A stretch of DNA of 64,000 bases from Epiperipatus broadwayi (taxonomy: Eukaryota; Onychophora; Udeonychophora; Euonychophora; Peripatidae). Shown piece by piece: positions 22,941-35,689 of this stretch. Each line of letters opens with the position of its first letter. Position 1 is the first letter of the stretch. A program made the position numbers and the translations under genes. The stretch covers positions 15,001,254-15,065,253 of the forward strand of contig JAQFVV010006197.1 in assembly GCA_028023455.1 (NCBI GenBank). The letters run 5' to 3'. The notes below the pieces were generated by a model. It was not told the DNA's origin, searched no databases, and saw nothing but the letters and a program-made list of their open reading frames with translations.

Positions 22941-25900
22941 TAGGTTATCTTAGAAAGAAATGTCATTTATACACTTTTATAATTTTCCTGTCCACCCTAA
23001 GAATCGTATTATTTTTTTCTTCTAGAGATATACAGCCACGGATATCAGTAAGCTTTTATAAATAATAACTCAGAAGTTATAAAAATCTTGTAATTCAAAT
23101 AAATACACAAGTTATTAGTCATTTCGATACTGAAGCAGATGATCTGATGCTCAGATCCTGCTTCACAGCCTACATCCAATCTCCTACCACCTAACCGTAT
23201 TCAAACTCATCCTTATGCACGTATACACATAACTAATAATATATTTCTTTACCCAATGGTATAAAATAATGTAAACGTATGTGTCTTAATTTAATATTTA
23301 ATCTAATAATAATATTCTCATGTGTATGCGGGTGTAAATAATAAATATATATGTATATTTTAGCATAGGAGATTGTGATTGAATTAATAGTATATTATAT
23401 ATATAAGATATTATATATGATACTTATTATATTTTTCATATATAAGTTTGTAGTCAGAAATGATGCAATCTTGTTAGTAAGTCTCTCGAAAAACAATAAC
23501 CCGGAAGACCATTTAGATTAAAATAGAAGATTACGAATTAGTAATAATAGAAAAAACCCATTAGTGGAAATTGTCCACGCTAGCTTGTTTTAAAATCACA
23601 AGATATATTTTAAAACAATCGTTCGAGAAACTGATAACAAACTTGCATTGTTTCAAACATCTTACCAGATAAGAATATCCGGCCAAACGATTCCAAATGA
23701 AATCTAAGTGCTTAAACCGCCTCAGGTCCAGCAGTAGTTGCCTAGTTACAAATTCAAATTAAAAGTATAAATACTGCTGGATTTGAATCCACAAAGGAAG
23801 GGGAGATCATTAAATAGCCATGCTGCTGAACATAATCCACGCCCGATGTAATTTTCACGCAATGTGTTGTGAGTAGTAAGTTTCGCTTTGTCCCTCCGTT
23901 CTAACATGCTGATCCCATGAACGAAGCTTCTGTACTCCGTGCTATTGAACTTTATATATGTCTTTCCAATGAAATGAAGTGCTATCTCAAATCATCCCAC
24001 TACCCTAGATCTAGTGACAATACCGATGGACTGATTCCTAGTGAAATGCTTTTCTCAATCATCAAGGTAAAGAACTCAGACCGCTTATAATTCCTAAAAT
24101 CCTGCCTTCTATGTAATGTGTATATTCTAAACTATATCTTTTAAATGTCTTCAAATATATATATATAACTCTATATAACTATCTATGCTAAGCCTCTTAT
24201 AAAATGTTTTTCTTTTATTTTATTTAAAAGCGGCCAATAATTTTTATTAATATTTTTATGTATTTATATTTTAAAGTTAATGCCAATAATATTGTAAAAT
24301 CGCCAGCGTATAACTTATTTTGTTTTCCCCACCCATCATTTACTGAGTAAATAATTTATAATTGATAAAAACAAGTCTTATTCGGCTTGCCCAGATGCTT
24401 GCAATTTTAGAGAAATAAATTAATTATAATTTTCATGTTTACTGTTGAAAAACAGATTTGACATCTGTTTTTCCAATTCTCCTTCCTAAATAATGCGCTA
24501 TCTTTTATCTTTCAACTATATTGTAACGGTCAGAATCGTCTACCTCGCTAACACACTGCATAATTCAAACCCCAGACACTAAACTGAACATTCTAGGAGG
24601 GGTTGCCTTCTAGATATACTAAGTTCGAATCTAAAGTCCAAATTTCACAGTGTCACCTACGTGATAACACATCTGATGCTACAACTAGTATAACCTTTTA
24701 CCGGTGCCTGGTGGTCAGGGAGAAACAAAAGACTCTATACTAAGATAAGTTTGGGTGGCTAATTAACGTCTATGGATTTACAAAAGAAATGCAGAAAATA
24801 TATATATATCTAGACCGAGACAGTGATAGGAATCAAATAAAATAAGAGATAAAATTTAGTTTTAAATAATTGCACACAATTTATTTATATAAATATATAT
24901 ATAAGACGCCACTGTCTGCTTATATGAGACAGGGACGCGTATTGAATAATTATTGGCATTTATATTTCAGTAATGACAAAAGGGTTTTAAAACAGAGTGA
25001 TATATTCTATTCCTCGGGCTAATAGCATTACGATAATGTGCTTGACGAGATAGGAATATGTGCGAGGTGCTTTGAGTAAATAGACAAGTTTAAGAAAAAT
25101 ATTTGAAATTAAATGTTCTAAAATATTTATTGACTTCGAGAATAGTAACGGACTAAAGCTTACTAAGCAAACATGGGAATGTGATCAAAGCATTTATTTG
25201 AGAATAATAATAATTGGTTTGTATTGGGGGGTCAGTATTGCTGACAGTGAATTTATAAAGTTGGAGGGTGTGACTCGCTTAAGTCACGGATGCTTTGTAA
25301 AATAAATATAAAATGAAACATTATTGAAAATCCGGAATAATTATGAAGGGCATCTCGCCGCTAACCCGTAGGAAAGTATTTTGACGAAACAGCCGAAACT
25401 TAGCGACTGTGTGACGATTGCGTTTAATTCCCAGGGGTGTCATTTGTGAACACCCTCTGCCTGGAAATTTGCAATGAGCGAAAGAACGGACTTTGCCGTG
25501 TAAAGAATCCTTGGAAAATAAAACAAAGCGGTCTCAACAACCAATTCATGTACCAGCAATACGAGACTAGTGTATATAAAAACATACTAAATGGATTTTA
25601 CTTGTATTAAGAGAAATGCCCAATCAACTTCCCTGAAATTCATTTAAAAGGGTCCGCACATTCTCGACATCAATGATGAACTTTATAATTAAAATAGAAC
25701 ACGGTAATTAAAATCAGAAAATGCATGCTTGCGGGTTTGAAAAAGTAAGTATAGGTTTATATACGCAATCATGCATTTGGGGACACATTTAATCATTGAC
25801 TTCGCACATACTCTTATATTAGATTAAAATCAATAACATGTAGATTTTAAACTATGTGATTATGTTACATTAAAGAAAAGAATCGCCCTCGAACGAGTGA

Positions 25901-27574
25901 TTTGCAAGACAATAAAATTGGAAAATTATAAATTTAAAATATGCCTTAATAGCGGCGTCTTATTTTCAATAGAGGGAATAGTTCACTCGGTCAAAGACGA
26001 TTCTGACACATTATCATAATAAAATAAAATAAAGCTTTATAAATAGAAAATATTAACCCAAGGATAGAGAGCAAAATGTTAAGCATATTTAAACACACAA
26101 AATAAATACACAATGAAGTTGTGAAATATAAGAAAACAATGTTAAATAGCTATAGCATGTTAGTTAGTGATCACAAGAGCTCTTGGGTTAATTTAGGTTA
26201 CCTCTGGAGAAGCATTTGCAGGTAGATGTTCGGCAGGTTTTATAATTCAGCAGCAAAATCTGGAATTTTCATATTTGGCAGCGGCAGCAGCAGTTCCGGG
26301 ATCCGTGTGATAAATTTTGATGGTATGGAGCAGTGGCTGGCTATTCCGAAGGGACATAGCCATCTTAAACGCCTCTACTCGGACATGTCAAGGTTAGCAA
26401 ATTATTAGAATTTTAGAACAACTCAGAAACTTTTAGACAACTCAGAATTCTTTAAAAGCTTAGACCTTTCAGAGCTTAGAATAGCTTAGAATGGAGAACA
26501 AAAGAAAAACATCCTTTTTATAGTAAAATTTAACAATAGATTTGTCCTGGGGCGTACAAAATTATTGGACTTATCTGCTGTAATTAAATCTATCCGAATG
26601 TCTAAAAGAATTCAACATTAATTAATTCCTTTTGTTAACTTCCCCGTCGACATTCGAATTAAAAACTAGATTTAATTAAAATTACTGCTACTAATTAAAG
26701 AAAACTTAAGTGGACAGCTGCTGTTTTTAGATAAACTTATATAATTAAACTATTGTCCCTCATTGATTTTAACAGAAATATTTGGGATGATTTTTATCAA
26801 ATAAAACGAAAATTATTTTATTTTAAATTGTAATATTTGAATCTATCTACTCAACGAATATTTACTAAATGAATTTTATTTTAAATCAAAATATATTAGG
26901 ACGGTAATATATTTGTAAATAGATCCAAACAAAATAACCAACAATTTATAATTTTGATATGTTTTAAAATGGATATCATAGTGTGTGCGCAATTACGACT
27001 TATATAACTTACTTTTTAATAAATATAAATTATGTGAACAAATACATAATTCATAATATTTTATTTTATTTGGGAATAAGTTATATATATAATACGAGCA
27101 TTGTGCTCGTGGTTTAAAATTAGGCGGGATTTTCGGTATATAAGTGTATTGCAGACACACCACGATAGATTGGGGTTCAAACTAAGGTATGAGGGTAGGA
27201 AGTAGGTGAGAAAAGGTGAAACGAAGATCTGCAGAGTAGACCTTACTGTTTCAATATTATATATGTCAATTTCATCTTAGCTATTACGACCACCCTTTTT
27301 ATTTTGCACAACCAAAATTGAGGTTTAATGTGTAAAACGTAATGAATAATATTAAGTAATATAATGTAAAGGGGGGAGGGGGTCCTTAACCTTTTATTCT
27401 ATGTTTATATGTATAATTATTATCCCTGTTTGCTTAAAGAGAAGCCATGTCATTACGCTGAATAGTTCATCATTCGTGGGCAATAAATACGTCCCAATAA
27501 TCTTTAATTTCAGAAGTATATTTATGGTTTATTAATAAGCGTTTAGTGCATAAAGGCCATTCTATATATATATG
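22941..27574. other. Long region without assigned features
   Basis: Somewhat higher GC in patches (23.46-23.90, 24.50-24.75, 25.0-25.6 and 26.15-26.45 kb), with several scattered box-B-like strings ('ggatttgaatcc' at 23778, 'ggggttcaaac' at 27171). A local hairpin ggtgt/acacc is at 25434-25464. The Ser-rich open frame at 26226 matches nothing I know. The patches may be worn transposons. Confidence 0.3.
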
Positions 27575-27900
27575 TTCGTGCTTCTTTCTCACATGGAGGT
27601 CATCGCACAGTCGAGCCCATCGTCGTTCTCACTGTCCTTAAACCAGGCTGTAAAAATCACCTGGGGGACATCCACGGTCTTAAGAGCATGCTTTATACAG
27701 GGATCGCTCTGGAAAAACCAGCCCGATAATGACATAGCCGGCCGCCCTTCATCTCAATACCGACCCTGCCTATGTTGCAGAGGAAATCGGTCAACTTCGT
27801 TCTCAGAATTCGTGAAGCACACTTCAGGATCCATAAATGGACCGACCCAATCAGCCACCATGCACGCACCGCTTTTCCCTTATCTTATTATTCGCCCAGA
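27575..27900. other. GC-rich island, ~50% GC, unassigned
   Basis: Clearly GC-richer than its surroundings. The plus strand is open for 130 codons from ~27572 (contains 'PSSQYRPCLCCRGNRS'). The minus strand has a 53-residue open segment ('SGWFFQSDPCIKHALKTVDV'). No domain is recognised on either strand. It could be a fragment of a horizontally acquired or younger element. Confidence 0.35.
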
Positions 27901-30084
27901 AGTATTCATAAGCCGTAATGAAATGATTTATTTAAACAAACATATGTCCCTTATTTTAATATAAGTATTAATACGATAAATTTAGTATCGTTTGTGTAAA
28001 TTGTTTATTACCCATCCCGCGCATTAATTATCTAAAATTCCCAGTTAACCGTCACATTAAATGTAATCAAATATTATCTGTGTTAAAATTATTGTTTGAA
28101 GTAATCAAATGCTCTTTTCGTTTCTGGGGGTGTGATAGCCTTCTAATAATCTATTCTAATAGTGCTAATTTACCCAAACACATACATATATTATTGGTAT
28201 AGCCACAATTATCATGTTATTGTATAAAATGATTCAAATAAATATCTATAATAATCCTGAGGCTCACGTCGGCTAAATGACCCGACATAATTATTATTAA
28301 TAAATCGTAAATATATATATACATCAAACTCGAATCAGTGCTTTCTTTAGTTAAGATAAATATTAAGTTATTTCTTAAGCTTAAATATGATTAGATGATC
28401 TCCGCTCTACACATAATTAACATGCTCGTTATTAAGTTATTCTATCATGAGTTAGCCTTGAGTCTTTTGTGCCTCCGATGATCGATGCTGGCAGATGAGA
28501 AGTGGATTAATCGATGTCATCGGGATTGTTGCTCATAATGTTATAGATCTGGGAAATAGGCAAATAGGGCAGAGTTCATGAGTGTTCCTGACCTGTGTAT
28601 CTTGCGCACAATTGGATTCGAGGTACTTTTTCCTAAATGCTTGATCTTGTTACGTGAACATACAAATCCAACCGGTACAATACACATATATAATATCAAT
28701 ATAAACATTCAAGAAAGAATACAACTATGCATCGGAGTTGTATTTATTAAATAAATTTAAACTATTTTCTATAATTCTTTAAGCTGGGACAAAGCGCATA
28801 TTTCTTAATTCAGTATTAAACTATTATATGTTCATTCAATATATAGAAAGTCATAGTTGCCTCCTTTGAGGGTGAATGTTCCTGTGTTTAAGGCAGAGGA
28901 TCTGTAAGCTTACATTATTACAATGGCGATTGTCTTAGCGAGAGTTGTCGGACTAAAAGATAATGAAAGATTCCATAACATTTACACATATGATAACTCA
29001 TCTTAGAGGTGTTAGGTAGGTGATTCTAAAATTGAGGGCATGAAAGTTCTTGTTGTTTGGAGCTCAGCGATCACTTCACTTGCTTGAAATAGATGGCTAA
29101 AATCTCCATAGATAAAGGTCATTGGGTTAGGCAGGTCACAAAACAGCTGTACACTGGGCCAGTTTAAGGAATCCACACGATTCTTTTATCCCAGCATTTC
29201 AGTGGAATCCATTTTAATTAATTAATAAAATCACTCTATTAAAAGTTACTTTTCACACTTCTTTCTCTATAACAGTCACTTTTCTGAATCACTACAAAAT
29301 GAAAAAAAAAAGTTCTTTTCTTTTATCCCTCTTTCACCTCACTTTTTTTTGTCTATCCATACACCGATGACTATTATCTCAGGAATGCTTTTAGCATGAT
29401 CAGGTGTCTATTGTCCCAAAATACTTAGTGGCCAGTTCTTGGAATTCTGACAAGTGTCATTAACAGAAATCGCCCATGGCACAACTTGCAACCACTTTTA
29501 TTACTCTCTCCAGCCTCATTTTTTAATTTGCTTTCATTAAAAAGCATGCGCTACTAATGACATTATTTCAATAATTATAACTTACAGTAATAAACAACAA
29601 AATATATAAAACAAAAAAAATATAAAATACAACTCCGCGCATAACCGCTACTCTTCATCTTCACATACAAATCTATCTGTTAGTAATTAATTCTATGCAA
29701 CATCACTACAACACATGTAATAAATATATATGTATATGTTCATGCCTTTAAATAGTTAGTGTATTTCACTCACACTCTTTTGAATCAGGGTTCGAATGTA
29801 TATCTATAAATTTTCTCGCATCCATTAATTCAATCCATAATAACAACCACACTAAACACTCTTTTGTAATCATTAGTGCCTTTTACTTCCTTTAGTAACC
29901 GTATTCCAACCCGGCTACTGTTACAGTAAAAAAAAAACTTTATAATTTTTTTTAGGTCTTATGCTTTCTTTCTTATTTTTAAAAATATATCAATTTAAGA
30001 AATTAATATCTTATCTAAATTAAACTATACATATCAGAACATATGTATGCATATAGAATTAAATCAAATATATATATTTTTTTA
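27901..30084. other. AT-rich DNA, possible coding relic at 29012-29181
   Basis: A minus-strand open segment reads 'DSLNWPSVQLFCDLPNPMTF' then 'IYGDFSHLFQASEVIAELQ' and ends in TAA at 29012. It is protein-like but unrecognised. The remainder is low-complexity. Confidence 0.3.
29885..29930 (-). repeat. Repeat family D, copy 2
   Basis: Minus strand 'actgtaacagtagccgggtt' followed by 'ggaatacggttactaaag' matches the family D core at 12895-12940. Box B is less intact here. Confidence 0.4.
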
Positions 30085-30186
30085 TTATTATTATTTTCTT
30101 TTTTTTCCTATGTCAAATGCGTTGACCAGGAAGCGAACCTGGCCCAGTTGGAAGACAGCTATGCTAACCGCTAGACCATCAACGCT
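30085..30186 (-). repeat. tRNA-derived retropseudogene/SINE, tRNA-Gly(TCC)-like
   Basis: Minus strand 30119-30185 folds as a tRNA. The 7-bp acceptor is gcgttga/tcaacgc, the D-arm 'tggtctagcggttagca' is a good box A, the anticodon region 'gtcttccaac' has TCC, and the perfect T-arm is ccagg-ttcgctt-cctgg. The 3' side of the anticodon arm and variable loop are missing about five bases (67 nt total), so it is not a functional gene. It is followed by 'atttgacatagg' and a poly-A/AAT tail, which points to retroposition. Confidence 0.65.
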
Positions 30187-33100
30187 TGAAATATATTACT
30201 TGTTAATGTGTAAAAGCATGACTTAAAATATAATCTAGCTTGCAATGTTTTCTTTTGTTTATGTTTCCCCATAATCTGCTGTATTAGGTTATACAGTAAG
30301 AAATAAATAGAAAGGAAGGTGTTCACTTTTTTTTTCTTGTGTGTTATCATTAGTATAATTTTTTTTTTGTTTGATTTTTTTATTTACAATTACTATTAAT
30401 AAAAAAAAAATTTTTTTTGTTATATTTGGTCAGCAACTGGTGTTTAATGATTTTACTCACCTCACTCCATAGTTAATTCACCTTGATAATTAGAATAGTA
30501 GAGCTGGCATATGGGATAACCTGTAAATGAATGTCAAGATGTTTCTCCTGATAAAGATCTTGTAAGGCGACTTTCTATGAAAATGATGCTCATAGCTCTT
30601 GGGGTTTTATAAAATGCAAACAGGATGATTCTGAAATATATCTGATGGCTTCCAGTTTAATACCCCTTTAACAATATAATTAATGAAATTAACTATTTCA
30701 CTGTGCCTGATCTAATTGAGTTAGAGTTTGAACTAAGTGATGATTGGTAGAATAGTTACTATTACAATATGGAGTAATTATAGGTAATCTCAAAGATGTG
30801 GCTATTGTTCCAACTTATAAAAATATAGGAAACGAAAAGGTCTAGTAATTATTATGGAATAACAGTTATTTTCCAAAACAAAAGTATTTTCAAAAATTTT
30901 ATTACAATCACATAAAAGTGTATCATTATAGACACATTTTATTGCCAGCTTAAAAAAAAAAGTATCACAAATAAAGATATGATTTTTAATTATTTTTATA
31001 GATTTAGTGAAGGAAGTTGGGTCAGTTAATTGGAAATAATCTCGCAATGTTTAAAAATGGTTATGTTTGCACAAGTTAATTCATAATATTTCACTTCTAC
31101 ACTTTAATATGAGAGGAAATGTTATTAAATGTGGTAAAAAGAAACATTTGAAATGAAAACTAATCTTAAAAATAAATGTTTATTAATTCCAACTTTATTT
31201 CCTGTTATTATTATTTGTTTTCTTTTGAACTAATCATAAGTGACTTTGTAAAAGCATAAATGTACAAAAATCAAAAATGAGAACATATTTCTTAACTTCT
31301 ATATTTACAATATACTATTGATGATAATGTTACTTTTGCCAATCAAAAGAATGATTTGTAGAATGTTTTCAATGGTTGAAATGCAAAATAAGAATACATT
31401 AGTTTAATGATTAGTGTTATTTTATCTAAAAAAAAAAAAACTCAGATGATTTACTAGCCAATGATTAAAAGAAAAATCTTTTATAAATTTTAATTTGGAT
31501 GGTTATCAGTTTGAAAATGTAAACTAATTTAAACAGCATGATTTTTTTTTAGATAGAAATAAAATATTTGCCTTTGAGATTTATTTTAAGATTCCAACAT
31601 ACAATTGATGTGAAGATATTTCATCACAATGTATAAACTACTTTAACTAAATATATAAATCAGTAATTCTACCACATTCTCAAATGAAAGTCAGATACGC
31701 ACCCCCCCCCCCCCAGGAGACAATAAAAACCATTGAAATATTTCATTTCAGAATACATTGTATTATTCTGAAAGTAGATATAAGAACCAAACCAATCGAT
31801 AAATTTTTCAGTTAGCTGCTACTATGAATGAGCATATGTATTTGATTGAGCAGATGGGATGAACTAATAATATCCATTCTCATAAAAATATATTTTATGG
31901 TTTTACTGAATGACAGATTCTGTTTTTATTACAAACATTATCTCAAAGACAATCAAAAATGGTGAAATATCACTTTTCATTGAGAAATAAAACTGAGAAT
32001 AGAATATTTACTGAAGAGATACAATAAGGCAAAACTTTGAAATTTTTAGATAACAAAGTAAAAAAACAGCACTTTGAAATATCAAATAAATAAAGGATTA
32101 ATATATTGTAATGGGATGGTCAGTGTGGTTGAAATTATGGTGGTTGCTCCTGGAGTGATGGCAAAATCATCATCAACCCCAAGTAAACAAAATATTTCAA
32201 ATAAATTAATTTAAATTAAATATCAAATTATTAAAATAATGTTTAATAATCATAAATATATAAAGAATTTTAATAATAATATTTAAACAGCATTAAACTG
32301 TTGCACATGCGCTTTGGATTTTTAAATATAAAATGAACAACATCGCGCTATATAAAATAATTGACTTATTTATATGGAATTTTATATATTATAAGAGCAT
32401 GAGAGAATGAGAATTCTCTGAAGATCAGTCAGTTACTCCTCAGAACAGCAACTCCAAGTATAATTATAATTTCATCAGCCAACATTATAAAGTAAAAGTA
32501 ATTATAAGTAATACTCAAAATGAATGATTAACAATTAAAATAATCAATCAAAAATAAATCAACAGTCTATCTTTTGGCTGGATTTGAACAATAAACAATA
32601 TAAATCAACAGTAAATCAATGACTGGATTGGAAATGGGTCATCTGTAAACCAGACTAACTATTGAGCCTTTGCCAGCTTGGGCAATTATTTAAACACATC
32701 TTGGATGCATCACTTAAGAGCTAATCCATTAGAGTACATAACCAGAAAATCTAATCAATAATTCTGGGATACAAAAACATACTGATTATCATCAATTCTC
32801 AGGCCACTTGTACTGGCCAACTATAAACTTAACTTCTAATAAGACTAAACTAAAATAAAATGTAGTGCAGGAGCTTGAAAAAATATAATCTTATGCATCA
32901 ACCAGGCTGATGATGATTGGTCATCACTGAATGCTCCTAAAGCACTCAATACATCCCCATTTCTCAAATCAAGCTCAGAGAACATAAGCTCTATTACTGT
33001 CATGTGAGCAAAAGATGATGGAATACAATTTTAACAATTGAATAAGTTTATTAACAATAAAAAAATTTTTAAGTGTCTATTGGATATGGCTCTACAATTA

Positions 33101-34654
33101 GAAGGCTTCTGATTTTGATTAACATACAATAATAATACAAATTATCTTACTGTGATTTACATATATGTGATTTATATACAAAATTCAAGTTATTATGTGA
33201 TGGTTTACATATATATGTGCACTGATGTGCAATTTATTATATAGAATTAATAATTTCAATTGATAATCAACAATGACAAAAAATGATTAAATTTTACATA
33301 TATGTCATATTTAAATTTTTTACAATGATAATATATTTTTCTAATTAATTACATTTGGAAAACATACAGTAAATTTCACACATATACATGTGTATAAACA
33401 AAATATAGATATAATTTACAATTAATTATCAAATTCTATTACAGCTTGTTTTTTTCTTTTCAAACTAAATAAAATCAATTTTTTTGACAGTTAATTGTTG
33501 ATTAATTAATTATCAAGGTTTCTAAATATAAAATGCCTCTTTTGTTTTCTTTAATAAATGAAAAATAAAATCATTTTATATATCTATCACTTCAGACCAA
33601 AGACATCATTTAAAATTTCATTATTATATATAATGCAGTTAGATTTCAACTCAAGCAAAAGTTACTTCTTTGTTTTACTTTAAGTTACTAAGTTAAAATG
33701 TCTTTTTAAATGAATATTTAAAAAGTACAACTCACTGTAAATACATTTATCTGTGCTTCTTTGGATATAAACACAGCAGCAAATGCATAATTACTTCATC
33801 AACTGATGGTTTATCGTGATGGGAACCAGTTCAGGAAAGTCATAATCAGGAAGTTATAATCCAGGTAAGTTGGTCTTGATTTAGGTTCCCTTCTGTCTTG
33901 GACTTGCAGACTTCAAGTTAGAAAACTGTCTTCTCCATATTTAAGCAGACTAGTGAATATAGAAGAGGATCAGCTTCATGATTCAAAACTCCAGCAGTAA
34001 ATTAGAGCAGCTGCTTTCTTGCATTCTTACATCTTCACGACAGTCCTCTGTATAATTCAGTCAGTCATCTCTGCAACTAGTTTTAATGTGGCCAATCTCT
34101 ACTAGTTACCAACAAACTGCAACTAACTTTTCACAAAATATTTTAGCCACACTTTGCAGTTAGCCAATAGCTAACTGCTTCACCAAAAATATTAAAACAA
34201 GAATTGTCTTAAAAAAATTAATATTCAAACACTGCAGGTGGCAAATATGATTACCTGCTTAAATTATTAAAACCAGACTTTTCTGTCCAGCTCTTACAAA
34301 AGCTACAAGTCAAACTGAACTGATATTTTTTTTGTCAGCCCTTTTATAGAATTGATTTGGTGTGATAACAACACATTTAATTAAAGTTTTTTTTCTTATC
34401 TTTTCAAAAAGATCACAAATCCTTTCAAATCCCTTTTAATTAAAAGCTACTTTTGAAAGCAACTTTGCAATTTTACCAAAGGTGTGATCAACATGTTTTT
34501 ACTTAGTGAAATGCATACATGCATTAATTAAAAAAGACATTTTATACAAGTTTTGACTAAAAGATTTTTCAAAAAGAATAGATAATAAAAATATTTACAA
34601 TTATCGGTTCCATTTTAAGCATAAAACACACCTTTTTTTTTTAAATTTCAAAAT
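30187..34654. other. AT-rich DNA, no gene found
   Basis: Low-complexity sequence with an isolated poly-C run at ~31701-31714. The 33770-34150 patch and the motif 'ttttaattaaaagctacttt' (~34433; variants near 20485 and 29235) suggest an old repeat family that I could not delimit. Confidence 0.35.
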
Positions 34655-34772
34655 CAGAATAAAAAAATTTTTTTTTCCATGTGTCATAGCATCAGCCGGG
34701 AAGCGAACCCGCTAACCCGGGACAATTGCTTTGTAAGGTTCCTGTGCTGACCACTCAACCAACAATGCTTGA
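34655..34772 (-). repeat. tRNA-derived retropseudogene/SINE, second copy
   Basis: Minus strand: gcattgt start, D-arm 'tggttgagtggtcagca' (box A), 'ccttacaaag', T-arm region 'gcgggttcgcttcccggc' (box B), 'gatgc' end, then 'tatgacacatgg' and poly-A. The leader (tcaagc), the short post-tRNA sequence (tgaca.a.gg) and the poly-A resemble the copy at 30085, so they are probably one family despite different tRNA bodies. Confidence 0.6.
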
Positions 34773-35689
34773 CAAAAATATTAATTTTTTTAGACCTTTA
34801 TTTCATAATAGAATTTTATTTTAAATTCAGAGTTATTTAAGCCTTTATTATTATTTTTATTCCCAGTGAATGTAGAAAAATATCTACCAAATTTTATGGC
34901 TGTGTTTATCTCTACTTTTCCTTTAAACTTTATATATATTTATGCACACACACTATGTTATTGTGTGCTATGTAACCCAACTGGTTACAATATATATGTG
35001 GATGAATTTGTGGTTTAGTAAAATGATTTGTATAGTTATCACAAAATTCACTTTTAACATTCTTTATCTAATATTATTTTTACTTCTTCTTTAGTTAGCT
35101 ATGGGACTAAAGAAAAAAACTGGACAAATATGCTCAATTCTGGAAACTAAAAATCTTGCAGACATAGAATTCTATTACTTTCTTCTGCATCTTCAACTTC
35201 ACAATACCCCCCCCCCCCCAAAAAAAAAAAAAACCTTCTAAAATTTAGCTTGTTTTTAGTATAGATTTTTTTTTTTTAAAAAAAAAGAATATTATTAATG
35301 CTCTATACAGTTTAATGTAAGGTAGCTAATTTGATAACTAAAAGTAACTGGATCAATTCTTAGTTAAATAAAGCATTGACAAAATTTTATAATAGTTTCA
35401 TTTATCATCCTTACCCCCAGAAATCATATTTCCTTGTCATCAATTAAAAATATATTGACTTCTACTATCTTAGTATAAAGTAGGAATACTTAAATTAGAT
35501 GTTATAAATTACTAAACTTTTCATTGCAAAATATGTAAGATGAAACAAATTCTAAAAACTTCATTCCTTCTAACTGGTAATTGTTTTAAATATATTTTCT
35601 AATTATAATGTAGTCAAATGAAGTCAATAAAAAAGGCCTGTATATACAACTCATATATCTATTTATATATACACACACAGGCACACATT
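34773..35689. other. AT-rich DNA with a C13/A14 homopolymer junction
   Basis: No gene. A run of C followed directly by a run of A lies at ~35207-35234. Confidence 0.5.

Noticed and set aside
26226-26408. 60-codon open frame with a Gly/Ser run
   Set aside because: The Ser-rich part comes from a simple ggcagcagcag repeat, and no family is recognised. Both strands are partly open.
30119-30185. Functional tRNA-Gly gene
   Set aside because: Acceptor and T-arm are perfect, but the 3' anticodon strand and variable loop are short by about five bases and a poly-A tail follows. Better explained as a retropseudogene/SINE head.
32888-32925. CTGATGA followed by GAAT near 32.9 kb as a further hammerhead
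   Set aside because: GAAA is absent, and neither helix I nor helix II can be drawn.
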